A stretch of DNA of 64,000 nucleotides from a bacterium (GTDB taxonomy: Bacteria; Armatimonadota; Zipacnadia; Zipacnadales; UBA11051). The translations under genes were made by a program, and so were the position numbers. The notes beneath the pieces are model-generated. The model did not search any database. It was not told where the DNA came from and saw nothing but the letters and a program-made list of their open reading frames with translations. The number at the start of each line of letters is the position of its first letter. The stretch's first letter is position 1. The stretch is taken from positions 124,001 to 188,000 of the forward strand of contig JAJFUB010000092.1 in NCBI GenBank assembly GCA_021372615.1, in the 5' to 3' direction. Below are positions 26,452 through 34,407 of the stretch, piece by piece.

Positions 26452-26479
26452 GAAGGCGCAAGCTGTCGCCTGCGCCTTC
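26452..26479 (-). terminator. Hairpin downstream of tRNA-Ala
   Basis: The 9-bp arms GAAGGCGCA and TGCGCCTTC enclose a 10-nt loop, 16 nt past the tRNA 3' end on the minus strand. It is followed by TCCGTATT, which is only weakly U-rich. It probably terminates tRNA-Ala before the exported-protein gene. Confidence 0.6.
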
Positions 26480-26495
26480 GCGGGTAGCCTTAGTT

Positions 26496-26571
<76 letters not shown>

Positions 26572-26584
26572 AACCACGGGCCAT

Positions 26585-26613
26585 AGTATATCAAGCCTGA
26601 GCCCGACCGTCAA
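26585..26613 (-). promoter_or_regulatory. Sigma-70-type promoter of tRNA-Ala
   Basis: On the minus strand, TTGACG and TATACT are separated by 17 nt, and the predicted start is about 6 nt before the tRNA 5' end. Confidence 0.85.
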
Positions 26614-26680
26614 GAAAAAGAGGTGCTTTCCCCGGGGCCAGGAACGCACTTGCGGACCCACTCCCCCCGTGAGGTGCGAC

Positions 26681-27919
26681 ATGAGCAAGCTGGCGCTGTT
26701 CGGTGGCCCCCAGACTGTAGGTCCGGAACGCGATCTGAAGTCCAGTTGGGCCGGCAAGGGCCTGGAAGCCGCCCTGTGCGAGTACACCGGCGCTCGCTAC
26801 GCCCGCTGTGTCAGTTCGGGCACGGCCGCGCTCATCTCCTCCCTGTTCGCCGCCGGCTGCGGCCCCGGCGACGAGGTGCTGACGGTCGCCTTCACCTGGG
26901 TGGCGACAGTGGGGGCCATCCTGCGCGTCAACGCCGTCCCGATCTTCGCCGACATTGACCCCCAGACGTTCACGATGGACGTCGCCGACGCCCGCCGCAA
27001 GATCACCCCCAACACCAGGGCGATCCTGCCGGTGGACTTCTACGGCCACCCGGCCCCCATCCCCGAGTTGATGGCGCTGGCCGCCGAGTACGGCATCCCC
27101 GTGATCGAGGACGCCTGCCAGGCCTCCACGTCTGAGATCGACGGCCGCAAGGTCGGCAGCATCGCCGACATGACGGCCTTCAGTTGGTCCGGCAAGCCCA
27201 TCTACTCCTTCTCCGGTGGCGGGGCGTATCTGACCAACGACCAGGGCCTGTACGAGCGGGCACTGCTGGCGGGCCAGCACCCGACCGTCATCCAGGGCCT
27301 GGCCACCGACCCCGAGGTGCTCAAGTATGCCTCGATGGGCGGCACCGGCGACAACATGCGGGCCGTGGGCGCCGCCGAGGCCATGCAGCAACTCCTGGAC
27401 GCCGAGGTCCGTACCGCAGCCCGCATCCGGAACTGCGAGGCCCTCTCCCGGCAGGTTGCCGATCTCCCCGGCCTGACGCCGCCCTACGTGCGCCCGGGCT
27501 ATCGTCATGTCTTCCACTACTGGACCGCGCTGTGGGACCCGGAGGTGCACGGCGTCAGCCGCGACCGCTTCTGCCAGGCGCTCAATGCCGAGGGCGTCTA
27601 TGCGGTCGCCTACGTCAATGACGCCAACTATCGGTTCGCGCCCGAGAGCCGGCCGATCCAGGCGGGCGGACCGATCCACCTGCGCACGATCTTCCAGGAG
27701 CGCAACCTCTACGGCAAGGGCTGCCCCTTCCAGTGCCCCCACGTGGAGAACCCGCCGGTCTACCGGAAGGGCGACCTGCCGGTCAGCGAGCTCATCGCCG
27801 AGCGGGAGTTCTCGATCATCCAGCCCTACCTCTCGCCGCCGTGCGACGAACAGGACATGCAGCTCATGGCCGACGCGATGGCCAAGGTGGTCGAGAACAT
27901 AGACGAGCTGAGGGAGTAG
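26681..27919 (+). CDS. DegT/DnrJ/EryC1/StrS-family PLP aminotransferase
   Basis: The protein has 412 residues and is a sugar aminotransferase of the DegT family. It has the cofactor phosphate loop RCVSSGTAAL near 45, the PLP-stacking region VIEDACQASTSEI near 150, and the Lys of AFSWSGKPIYSFSGGGAYLT near 175 in place of the usual SF..KN.T.GEGG. Such enzymes form amino sugars from keto sugars, or act in other keto-to-amino conversions using Glu. No nucleotide-sugar genes are adjacent, so the substrate is unknown. GAGGTG lies 4 nt before the ATG. Earlier in-frame Mets overlap tRNA-Ala and are rejected. Confidence 0.88.
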   Translation: MSKLALFGGPQTVGPERDLKSSWAGKGLEAALCEYTGARYARCVSSGTAALISSLFAAGCGPGDEVLTVAFTWVATVGAILRVNAVPIFADIDPQTFTMDVADARRKITPNTRAILPVDFYGHPAPIPELMALAAEYGIPVIEDACQASTSEIDGRKVGSIADMTAFSWSGKPIYSFSGGGAYLTNDQGLYERALLAGQHPTVIQGLATDPEVLKYASMGGTGDNMRAVGAAEAMQQLLDAEVRTAARIRNCEALSRQVADLPGLTPPYVRPGYRHVFHYWTALWDPEVHGVSRDRFCQALNAEGVYAVAYVNDANYRFAPESRPIQAGGPIHLRTIFQERNLYGKGCPFQCPHVENPPVYRKGDLPVSELIAEREFSIIQPYLSPPCDEQDMQLMADAMAKVVENIDELRE

Positions 27920-27954
27920 CGGCAGCACGCCCTGGCGGGGGGCCTTGAGGGCCG

Positions 27955-27963
27955 TGGTATAAT
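27955..27963 (+). promoter_or_regulatory. Extended -10 promoter of the HAD phosphatase gene
   Basis: TGGTATAAT is a perfect extended -10 element (TGnTATAAT), which does not need a -35 box. The expected start of transcription is near 27970, right at the GTG at 27971. Confidence 0.65.
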
Positions 27964-27970
27964 GCGCCGC

Positions 27971-28669
27971 GTGACACCTGGCGCCATTGCACTGCAACCC
28001 GAAGACCTCATTCTCTCCGACTTCGACGGGACTATCAGCCTCATTGACACCGGGCTGGCAATGATTGACACCCTCGCCCCGGCGGATGCGGCCGCCGCCT
28101 GGGAAGACGAGTATGCCTGGCGACGGGGGGAGATCGACTCGATGGAGTGCCTGCGCCGCCAGTGGCGCACGTTCTATCCCACCGAGGCGGAGGCTCTGGC
28201 CTTCGTGGATGGCCTCGTCATAGACCCCGGCTTTCTCGAACTACTCGCCCTGGCCCGCGCGCGGGGTGCGGGAATTGCCATCCTGAGCGACGGCCTGGAC
28301 TTCTACCTGGACCGCATGTTCGCGGGCCTCGGCCTCCGTACGTGCGGTGAGGACAGTTGCCTGCGGGCGACGGACTGCCTGCTGCGCTTCAGCAACGCCG
28401 CCACCTTCCCCCCCGAGGGCCTGCGGATCGAGTTCCCCTACTGCAACGCCTGCGGCCAGTGCGGCAACTGCAAGGTCGAGCACCTGTTCCGCCTGCGGCG
28501 GAGCGCCACGCGCGTGATCTACCTGGGCGACGGACACTCCGACCTGTGCGCCGCGCGCTTTGCCGACCTCATCTTCGCCAAGCACGCCCTGGCCGAGGAC
28601 TGCGAGAGCGCCGGGCGCCCCTATATCCCCTTCGAGACCTTCGCCGACGTGATGCGCGTCCTGGCCTGA
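27971..28669 (+). CDS. HAD-superfamily phosphatase, MtnX-like, with CxxCxxC motif
   Basis: The protein has 232 residues. HAD motif I is SDFDGTISLIDT near 15. Motif II is the Ser of AILSDGLDFYL near 98. Motif III/IV is IYLGDGHSDLCAA near 180. Length and order fit the MtnX/SerB-like group, which dephosphorylates small phosphoesters. An insert near 160 reads YCNACGQCGNCK, a likely metal-binding Cys cluster also seen in MtnX-type relatives. The start is read as GTG at 27971 because the -10 element ends at 27963, making the mRNA leaderless. The ATG at 27962 overlaps the -10 box and would precede the predicted transcript. Confidence 0.83.
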   Translation: MTPGAIALQPEDLILSDFDGTISLIDTGLAMIDTLAPADAAAAWEDEYAWRRGEIDSMECLRRQWRTFYPTEAEALAFVDGLVIDPGFLELLALARARGAGIAILSDGLDFYLDRMFAGLGLRTCGEDSCLRATDCLLRFSNAATFPPEGLRIEFPYCNACGQCGNCKVEHLFRLRRSATRVIYLGDGHSDLCAARFADLIFAKHALAEDCESAGRPYIPFETFADVMRVLA

Positions 28670-28688
28670 GGGCCCTGACCAGGCACGA

Positions 28689-28722
28689 GAGCGGCCGGAG
28701 TCCGTGGGGACTCCGGCCGCTC
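28689..28722. terminator. Bidirectional terminator hairpin
   Basis: The 15-bp stem GAGCGGCCGGAGTCC/GGACTCCGGCCGCTC has a 4-nt loop and lies between the convergent HAD phosphatase and Gly/Pro lipoprotein genes. No T-run is present, as is common at high GC. Confidence 0.75.
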
Positions 28723-28746
28723 GCTCACTTCAACTCGGCGACTGGG

Positions 28747-29490
28747 CTAGGCGGGAGGCCCACCCGGTCCGCCGGCCGGGGGACCACCAGGCCCGCCCGC
28801 CGGGGGTCCTCCAGGGCCGCCGGCGGGAGGCCCACCGGGACCGCCAGCCGGAGCACCACCCGGCGCCCCCATGCCGCCAGGAGCCGCGGCTGGGGCCGCA
28901 GCCGGCGCCGCACCAGCCGACTTCATCCGGCTGACCGCGGCCTTGGCTTCCTTGACCTTCTTGGCGTCTTTGCTCACCTTGAGGAAGCTGTTGAAGGTGG
29001 CGATGGACTGCGGGCGCTGCCCCTGCTCGGCCAGGATCCAGGCCTTGCCATAGAGCGCCAGGGCGTCCTTGGGGTTCTTCTGCAGGTTGGCCTCGAAGAT
29101 CCCGAGCGCCTGGGTATAGTCGCCACTGTGCTTGATGTTCAGGCCTTCCTTGGTGGTCTTCCCGGGGATGGGCGTGATAGCCGCCGCGCCTCCGGCCGCC
29201 GGTGCGCCCTCAGGGGCTCCGCCAGGGCCGCCCGCAGCTTCCGCGCCGGGAGCGCCCTCGGGTCCGCCAGGACCGCCGCCAGGAGGTCCGCCGGCCTCCG
29301 CGCCAGGTCCGCCGGCCGGTGGCCCACCGGGGCCACCGCCAGGAGGTGCGCCCGCTTCCGCACCCGGGCCACCTTCAGCGGCGCCTCCCTCTTCCGTCTC
29401 CCCCTTGCTGCCACCAAACAGACATCCGCTACACAGCGACACCAGCAGGGCCAGTATGACCAGGACGGCTAAGACGATCGGTACTCTCAC
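28747..29490 (-). CDS. Exported TPR protein flanked by collagen-like Gly/Pro repeats
   Basis: The protein has 247 residues. A hydrophobic N-terminus (VPIVLAVLVILALLVSLCSGC) is a signal peptide or lipobox with a weak fit (CSGC). Residues about 30-120 are low-complexity Gly/Pro/Ala/Glu repeats such as GGPPAGGPGAEAGGPPGGGP. Residues about 125-200 contain two TPR-like helical pairs (SGDYTQALGIFEANLQKNPK, GQRPQSIATFNSFLKVS). The last 45 residues are four copies of GGPGGPPA. The start is GTG with AAGGA 7 nt upstream. The role is unknown. Repeats of this kind usually span the cell wall or form flexible stalks. Confidence 0.72.
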   Translation of the reverse strand: MRVPIVLAVLVILALLVSLCSGCLFGGSKGETEEGGAAEGGPGAEAGAPPGGGPGGPPAGGPGAEAGGPPGGGPGGPEGAPGAEAAGGPGGAPEGAPAAGGAAAITPIPGKTTKEGLNIKHSGDYTQALGIFEANLQKNPKDALALYGKAWILAEQGQRPQSIATFNSFLKVSKDAKKVKEAKAAVSRMKSAGAAPAAAPAAAPGGMGAPGGAPAGGPGGPPAGGPGGPPAGGPGGPPAGGPGGPPA

Positions 29491-29593
29491 GGGGCGTCCT
29501 TCCCTTCGATATGATGTCCGCGCTAGTTCAGTGCGGTAATCAGTTCCCCAGCCCTCAACCGTCTCCTTCTTGCCCGGCGACAATTCCTGCGCG

Positions 29594-30601
29594 TCACGAC
29601 TCTCGCCGCGTCACGTACTCTGCGAACCCCACCAGGGCGTCCCGTGCCGGCGTCTCCGGCAGGGGCGCGAGAGCCAGCGAAGCCTGTCTGACGAGTTCCG
29701 CCGTGCGGCGTGAGGCGTACTCCCGGCCCCCCAGCGCCTCCACCCGGGCCGCCGCCTCCGCCGCGGCCTGCGCATCGCCCTCGGCGGCGTGCTCGAGGAG
29801 CTTCTGCAACCCACGGGCCTCTTCGGGGGGCGCGTTCTCCAGGGCCGCGATGACCGGCAGCGTCCATTGCCGCCGCAACAAGTCCTGCCGCACAGGCTTC
29901 CCCAGCTTCGCCGGGTCCCCGTACAGGTCCAGCAGATCATCCGTGATCTGGAACGCCAGTCCCAGGTTGGTGCCGAACTCCCGCAGGGGCTGCGCTGCTG
30001 CCGTGTTCCCGGCGGCCACAGCACCGGTCTCGCACGCCGCGGCCATGAGCGCCGCCGTCTTCCCCTGAATGTTCGCGAAGTACGCGGCCTCGTCAGGACA
30101 CGGACGGCCCTCTCCCTGCTGCACCAGCTCCGACTGGCACATCTGCACCACAGCCTCAGCCATGACGCCCAGCGCAGCGCGGCCAGACTCGTCGCTCAGG
30201 CGCCGGAAGGTCTGTGCGATGAGCAGGTCGCCCACCAGTATGCTCGCCCGATTGCCCCAGCGCTGGCGCGCCGCGGGACGCCCGCGACGCTCCCGGGCCT
30301 CGTCAATCACATCGTCATGCATTAGCGAGGCCAGGTGCACGACTTCGACGCCGGTCGCCATGGTGATGGCGCGGGCGGGGTCGCCGCCGGCCGCCGCGCA
30401 CGACAGCAGCACGAGCAGCGGACGCAGACGCTTGCCCCCGGCCTGCACGACCTGGTGGTAGATGACCGGCGCCAGGCCACCCACATCCGGCGGGAGCAGT
30501 TGCGCCAGGCTCTCCTCGACCTGCCGCAACTCCGCCGCGACCGGCCTGGCGAACTCACGCGGCGCCTGCCAGGGCGCCGGCTGCTCGGTGATGGCGGCCA
30601 T
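29594..30601 (-). CDS. Trans-polyprenyl diphosphate synthase
   Basis: This 335-residue isoprenyl chain elongator has first Asp-rich motif LMHDDVIDEARERRG (DDxxD plus the basic RRG), second motif FQITDDLLDLYGD and substrate motif GGKRLRPLLVLL. It builds the polyprenyl diphosphate tail of menaquinone or ubiquinone, or C40-C50 precursors. Product length cannot be read safely from the sequence. The ATG overlaps the stop of rex (TGATG), so translation is coupled. Its place at the end of the nuo operon fits a quinone-tail synthase supplying the electron acceptor of complex I. Confidence 0.9.
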   Translation of the reverse strand: MAAITEQPAPWQAPREFARPVAAELRQVEESLAQLLPPDVGGLAPVIYHQVVQAGGKRLRPLLVLLSCAAAGGDPARAITMATGVEVVHLASLMHDDVIDEARERRGRPAARQRWGNRASILVGDLLIAQTFRRLSDESGRAALGVMAEAVVQMCQSELVQQGEGRPCPDEAAYFANIQGKTAALMAAACETGAVAAGNTAAAQPLREFGTNLGLAFQITDDLLDLYGDPAKLGKPVRQDLLRRQWTLPVIAALENAPPEEARGLQKLLEHAAEGDAQAAAEAAARVEALGGREYASRRTAELVRQASLALAPLPETPARDALVGFAEYVTRRES

Positions 30602-31266
30602 CAGCGATCCGTCCCCGCCGGCGGCACGTCCGCCGGCAGATAGAAGCATAGTGTCTCCAGCTCCCGCGCCAGGTCCACGTTGCGGATGGTGACCTCTCGC
30701 GGCACGTTCAGCAGTAGCGGCGCAAAGTTCACGATGGCCTTCACGCCAGCGGCGATCACGAAGTCCGCCGTATCCTGCGCTGCATGCTCGGGCACGGTGA
30801 GGATGGCGATCTCGACCTTCAGAGCCCGGACGTCATCCGGCAGCTCGCGGGTCGAGCGGATCTTCATGTTCCCCAGGCGATGGCCGATCCGCGCCGGGTA
30901 GTTGTCGTACACGCCGACGATCTGGAAGCCGTGCGCCGCAAACCCCGGATAGCGGGCCAGCGCCGACCCCAGGTTTCCCGCCCCGACCACGATGGCCGGA
31001 CGCTGCTGCCGCACCCCCAGGATGTCCTGGATGTGCATCCGCAGCTTGGCCACTTCGTAGCCCAGGCCGCGCCGCCCGAACTCGCCAAAGTACGACAGGT
31101 CCTTGCGCACCTGCGAGGCCTTCACCCCGGCCCACTGCCCGATGTCCACTGACGAGGCCTTCGGCTGGCCTCGCCGCTCCATCATCGTCAGCACGCGCAG
31201 ATAGTCGCACAGCCGTGTGACGGTGCCCTCGGGGACATTCGGTCGTCGGGAAAGCTCGTTGGGCAT
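30601..31266 (-). CDS. rex: Redox-sensing transcriptional repressor Rex
   Basis: The protein has 221 residues. The winged-helix N-terminus holds SSVDIGQWAGVKASQVRKDL and SYFGEFGRRGLGYEV, both typical of Rex. A Rossmann domain follows, with VVGAGNLGSALARY as the NAD(H)-binding loop, and a C-terminal helix mediates dimerisation. Rex senses the NADH/NAD+ ratio and represses respiratory or fermentative genes at TTGTGA-type palindromes. It is encoded 7 nt after nuoN in the same direction. A near-match to its operator lies at 42785-42803 upstream of the operon. Confidence 0.95.
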   Translation of the reverse strand: MPNELSRRPNVPEGTVTRLCDYLRVLTMMERRGQPKASSVDIGQWAGVKASQVRKDLSYFGEFGRRGLGYEVAKLRMHIQDILGVRQQRPAIVVGAGNLGSALARYPGFAAHGFQIVGVYDNYPARIGHRLGNMKIRSTRELPDDVRALKVEIAILTVPEHAAQDTADFVIAAGVKAIVNFAPLLLNVPREVTIRNVDLARELETLCFYLPADVPPAGTDR

Positions 31267-31273
31267 CGGCTCG

Positions 31274-32725
31274 CTACCGTCCCATTACCAGCATGGTCGC
31301 CTCGGCCGCGGCGTTGAGGATGGGCGCCGGGACGAGGCAGAGCACCAGTGTGCCGACCAGACAGACCCACATGACCAGACTGAACTCCACCGGCTGGCGG
31401 GTCGTCTCGCCGCCCCCCTCGCAAAAGAACATCAGGCGGGCGATGTTCATGTAGTAATAGACCGAGATGGCGCTGTTGATGATCCCGACCACGCCCAGCC
31501 ACCACCACACACCGGAGCTGATCGCCGCGCCGAACACGTACAACTTCCCCACGAAGCCTGCCGTCGGCGGGATGCCGGTCAGTGACACCAGGAACACGAG
31601 CATGATGAGCGCCAACCCCAGCGACCCGCGCGCCAGGCCCCGGAACCCCTCCAACTCCTCCGTCCCCGTGTTGTGCGCTACGATCATCAGCACGGCGAAC
31701 GCGCCCAGGTTCATCAGCAGGTAGGCCACCAGATAGTACAACACCGCCGCCATGCCGAAGCCGAGCTGGCTGCCGGCAGCGACGACGCCGATGAGCATGT
31801 ACCCCGCGTGGGCGATGGACGAGTACGCCAGCATGCGCTTGACGTTCTGCTGGCGGATCGCCAGCAGGTTGCCGGTGAACATTGTCAGCGTCGCCAGCAC
31901 CGCCACGATGACCTGCCACTGCGGCACCAGCGGCGGCGCCACAATCAGCAGGAAGCGCGCCAGGATCGCGAAGCCGGCAGCCTTGGGCCCCACCGACAGG
32001 AAGGCAGTCACGGCGGTCGGCGCGCCCTCATACACATCCGGCGCCCACGCCTGGAAGGGGGCCATGGCGACTTTGTACCCCAGCCCCGCCAGGACCATGA
32101 CGAGCGCCAGCGCGTGCATCGGCCCGACCGGGTTCATCGCCAGCCGGTCGGCCAGCACCAGCAAGTTCGTCGAGCCCCCCAGCCCGTACAGCAGGCTCAT
32201 GCCGTAGATCATCACGGCCGAGGCCGAGGCCCCGTACAGGAAGTACTTCAGCGCCGCCTCGTTCGACTTCGGGTCGCGGCGCAGATAGCCCGCGAGCACA
32301 TACGAGGACAGGCTGACCAGCTCGAAGGCCAGGTAGATCGTGACCAGGTCCACCGCACCGCTCAGCAGCGACATCCCGAGCAGCGTGAACACCAGCAGCA
32401 CGAAGAACTCGCCGTACGCGTACACGCGCCGCAGGAAGTCGGTAGCCAGCAGTACCACCAGGATGCCGACGACGGCGAAGAGCACCTTGAAGAACACGGC
32501 GTAGTTGTCCAGCAGCATGCTGTGCCAGAACTCGAACGCCGGCACATGCGCCGGGTTCCACAGGCTGCCGGCCGCGGTCCCATAGGCCGCCAGGCCCACA
32601 ACCGTCACCGCGGGCAGCAGGCGCTTCTGCTCGCCCCGCAGCACCAGGTCGAGCACCAGCACCCCCAGGCCCAGCAAGGCCAGGATGATCTCCGGCAGGA
32701 AAGTTGTGATGTTGTATACTGGCAT
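31274..32725 (-). CDS. nuoN: NADH-quinone oxidoreductase subunit N
   Basis: This 483-residue antiporter-like proton-pumping subunit has about 14 predicted membrane helices. It has the conserved EL(V/S)SL.SY.L pattern in LAFELVSLSSYVLAG, the Lys of KVAMAPFQAWAPDVYEGAPT near 235, and NVKRMLAYSSIAHAGYMLIG. It is the last complex I gene of the operon. The 111-nt gap to nuoM is almost wholly a palindromic element (32737-32835). Confidence 0.97.
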   Translation of the reverse strand: MPVYNITTFLPEIILALLGLGVLVLDLVLRGEQKRLLPAVTVVGLAAYGTAAGSLWNPAHVPAFEFWHSMLLDNYAVFFKVLFAVVGILVVLLATDFLRRVYAYGEFFVLLVFTLLGMSLLSGAVDLVTIYLAFELVSLSSYVLAGYLRRDPKSNEAALKYFLYGASASAVMIYGMSLLYGLGGSTNLLVLADRLAMNPVGPMHALALVMVLAGLGYKVAMAPFQAWAPDVYEGAPTAVTAFLSVGPKAAGFAILARFLLIVAPPLVPQWQVIVAVLATLTMFTGNLLAIRQQNVKRMLAYSSIAHAGYMLIGVVAAGSQLGFGMAAVLYYLVAYLLMNLGAFAVLMIVAHNTGTEELEGFRGLARGSLGLALIMLVFLVSLTGIPPTAGFVGKLYVFGAAISSGVWWWLGVVGIINSAISVYYYMNIARLMFFCEGGGETTRQPVEFSLVMWVCLVGTLVLCLVPAPILNAAAEATMLVMGR

Positions 32726-32736
32726 GAGATGTTGTC

Positions 32737-32835
32737 TGTAGGGCGTAGAGATCGCTCGCGATCTCAGGGGGCTTGTACCACGCCCGCGTCTAGACCAGGC
32801 AAGGAGGGGCGGGGTACAAGCCCCCGCCCTACAGG
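32737..32835. repeat. Type G palindromic element (nuoM-nuoN spacer)
   Basis: The 99-nt element has 10-bp terminal inverted repeats CTGTAGGGCG and CGCCCTACAG. An inner pair, GGGGGCTTGTACC and GGTACAAGCCCCC, is perfect over 13 bp. A GAGATCGC/GCGATCTC hairpin is inside the left half. Confidence 0.85.
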
Positions 32836-32836
32836 C

Positions 32837-34384
32837 CTACCCTAGCCCCAGCGCCTGTCCGAGGTGCTGGACGACCGACCACGACACCGTGTTGATGACC
32901 TGTAGCACCGGGTGCGGGAAGACACCGATGGCCAGTGTCAGGACCATCAGCGGCACGACCGCGACCAGCTCGCCCGGGTCCATGTCCGGGAGGCCGGCCC
33001 ACTGTCGGTTCAGGTCCCCGAAGAACATCCGCTGGATCATCCACAGGAAGTAGCCTGCGGTCAGCACCACGCCGATGACCGCCAACCCCGTGATGATCTG
33101 GTACGTCCCGAACGCCCCGACGAAGACCAGGAACTCGCTCACGAAGCCGGCCAGCGTCGGCAGGCCCAGCGAGGCGAAGGAGGCCATCATCATGATCCCG
33201 GCGTACACGGGCATCTGCTTGGCCAGCCCGCCGAAGGACGCCAGGTCGCGCGTGTGCGCCCGGTCGTAGATGACTCCGACCAGGAAGAACAGCGCGCCGG
33301 TGATGATCCCGTGGGTCACCATCTGCAACACCGCGCCGTTGAGCGCCGTGGTGCGGCTGACGGCGTCGAAGGCGTGCGGGTTGCCGGGCCAGGTGATGCC
33401 CGCGGCGGCGGCGATCCCCAGCATCACGTAGCCCATGTGGTTGACCGAGGAGTACGCGATCAGCTTCTTCAGATCGGTCTGCGCCATCGCCACCAGCGCG
33501 CCATAGACGATGCTCACCAGCGCCAGCAGGGCGATCACGATGGCGAACATGCGGCTGGGCCCCGGGAGGATCGGCAGGCACACCCGCACGAAGCCGTACG
33601 TTCCCATTTTCAGCAGCACGCCCGCCAGGATGACGCTACCGGCCGTGGGGGCCTCGACGTGCGCGTCGGGCAACCACGTGTGGAACGGGAACAGCGGGAC
33701 CTTGATGGCGAAGGCCAGGAAGAAGCCCCAGAAGGCCAGGACGCCGACCCAGAAATGGGACGCCAGCGGCGTCTGCCGGGCCAGCTCGATCATGTCGAAA
33801 GTGTGTGGGCTGCTGTGGAAGTACAGCGCCAGGATCGCCAGCAGCATCGCCAGGCTGCCGACCAGGGTGTAGATGAAGAACTTGATGGCGGCATATTCGC
33901 GGCGCGGGCCGCCCCAGATGCCGATCAGGAAGTACATCGGCACCAGCGAGATCTCCCAGAACACGTAAAACAGGAAGAAGTCCAGGGCCGAGAAGGTCCC
34001 CAGCATCCCCACCTCGAGCAGCATGAAGAAGGCCATGTACTCCTTGACGCGGTGGGTGATGCGCCAGGAGTAGATCGTGCACAGGAACGTCAGGAGCGTC
34101 GTCAGGATGATGAGTGGCAGGGACAGGCCGTCCGCCCCCAGGTGGTAGTTGACAACCACGCCGGCGGCCGCGAACCAGGGGGTCGGCCCCTCCTGAAGTT
34201 GCATGGCCGGATTGCCCGGGATGAAGGCGGTGAGGGCGAGCAGCGACAGCACGAACACCAGGCCGGCGACGATGTTCGCCGTCCACCGGATGGCCGTGAC
34301 GTGCTTCTCCTTGTGCATCAGGAGAATGATGGCCATGCCCACCACGGGCAGGAAGATCATGAGGGACAGGAAAGGTATCGTCAT
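32837..34384 (-). CDS. nuoM: NADH-quinone oxidoreductase subunit M
   Basis: This 515-residue antiporter-like subunit has the conserved Lys and proton-channel motifs in FAIKVPLFPFHTWLPDAHVE and AYSSVNHMGYVMLG, and the WEISLVPMYFLIG Glu near 140. About 14 helices are predicted. GAGG precedes the ATG, 23 nt after the nuoL stop. Confidence 0.97.
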   Translation of the reverse strand: MTIPFLSLMIFLPVVGMAIILLMHKEKHVTAIRWTANIVAGLVFVLSLLALTAFIPGNPAMQLQEGPTPWFAAAGVVVNYHLGADGLSLPLIILTTLLTFLCTIYSWRITHRVKEYMAFFMLLEVGMLGTFSALDFFLFYVFWEISLVPMYFLIGIWGGPRREYAAIKFFIYTLVGSLAMLLAILALYFHSSPHTFDMIELARQTPLASHFWVGVLAFWGFFLAFAIKVPLFPFHTWLPDAHVEAPTAGSVILAGVLLKMGTYGFVRVCLPILPGPSRMFAIVIALLALVSIVYGALVAMAQTDLKKLIAYSSVNHMGYVMLGIAAAAGITWPGNPHAFDAVSRTTALNGAVLQMVTHGIITGALFFLVGVIYDRAHTRDLASFGGLAKQMPVYAGIMMMASFASLGLPTLAGFVSEFLVFVGAFGTYQIITGLAVIGVVLTAGYFLWMIQRMFFGDLNRQWAGLPDMDPGELVAVVPLMVLTLAIGVFPHPVLQVINTVSWSVVQHLGQALGLG

Positions 34385-34407
34385 AGGCTAGCCTCGAGTT
34401 AGCTCCT

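Noticed and set aside
28747-29490. Ice-nucleation or S-layer-type repeat protein
   Set aside because: The Gly/Pro repeats are irregular and there is a TPR core, so neither family fits.
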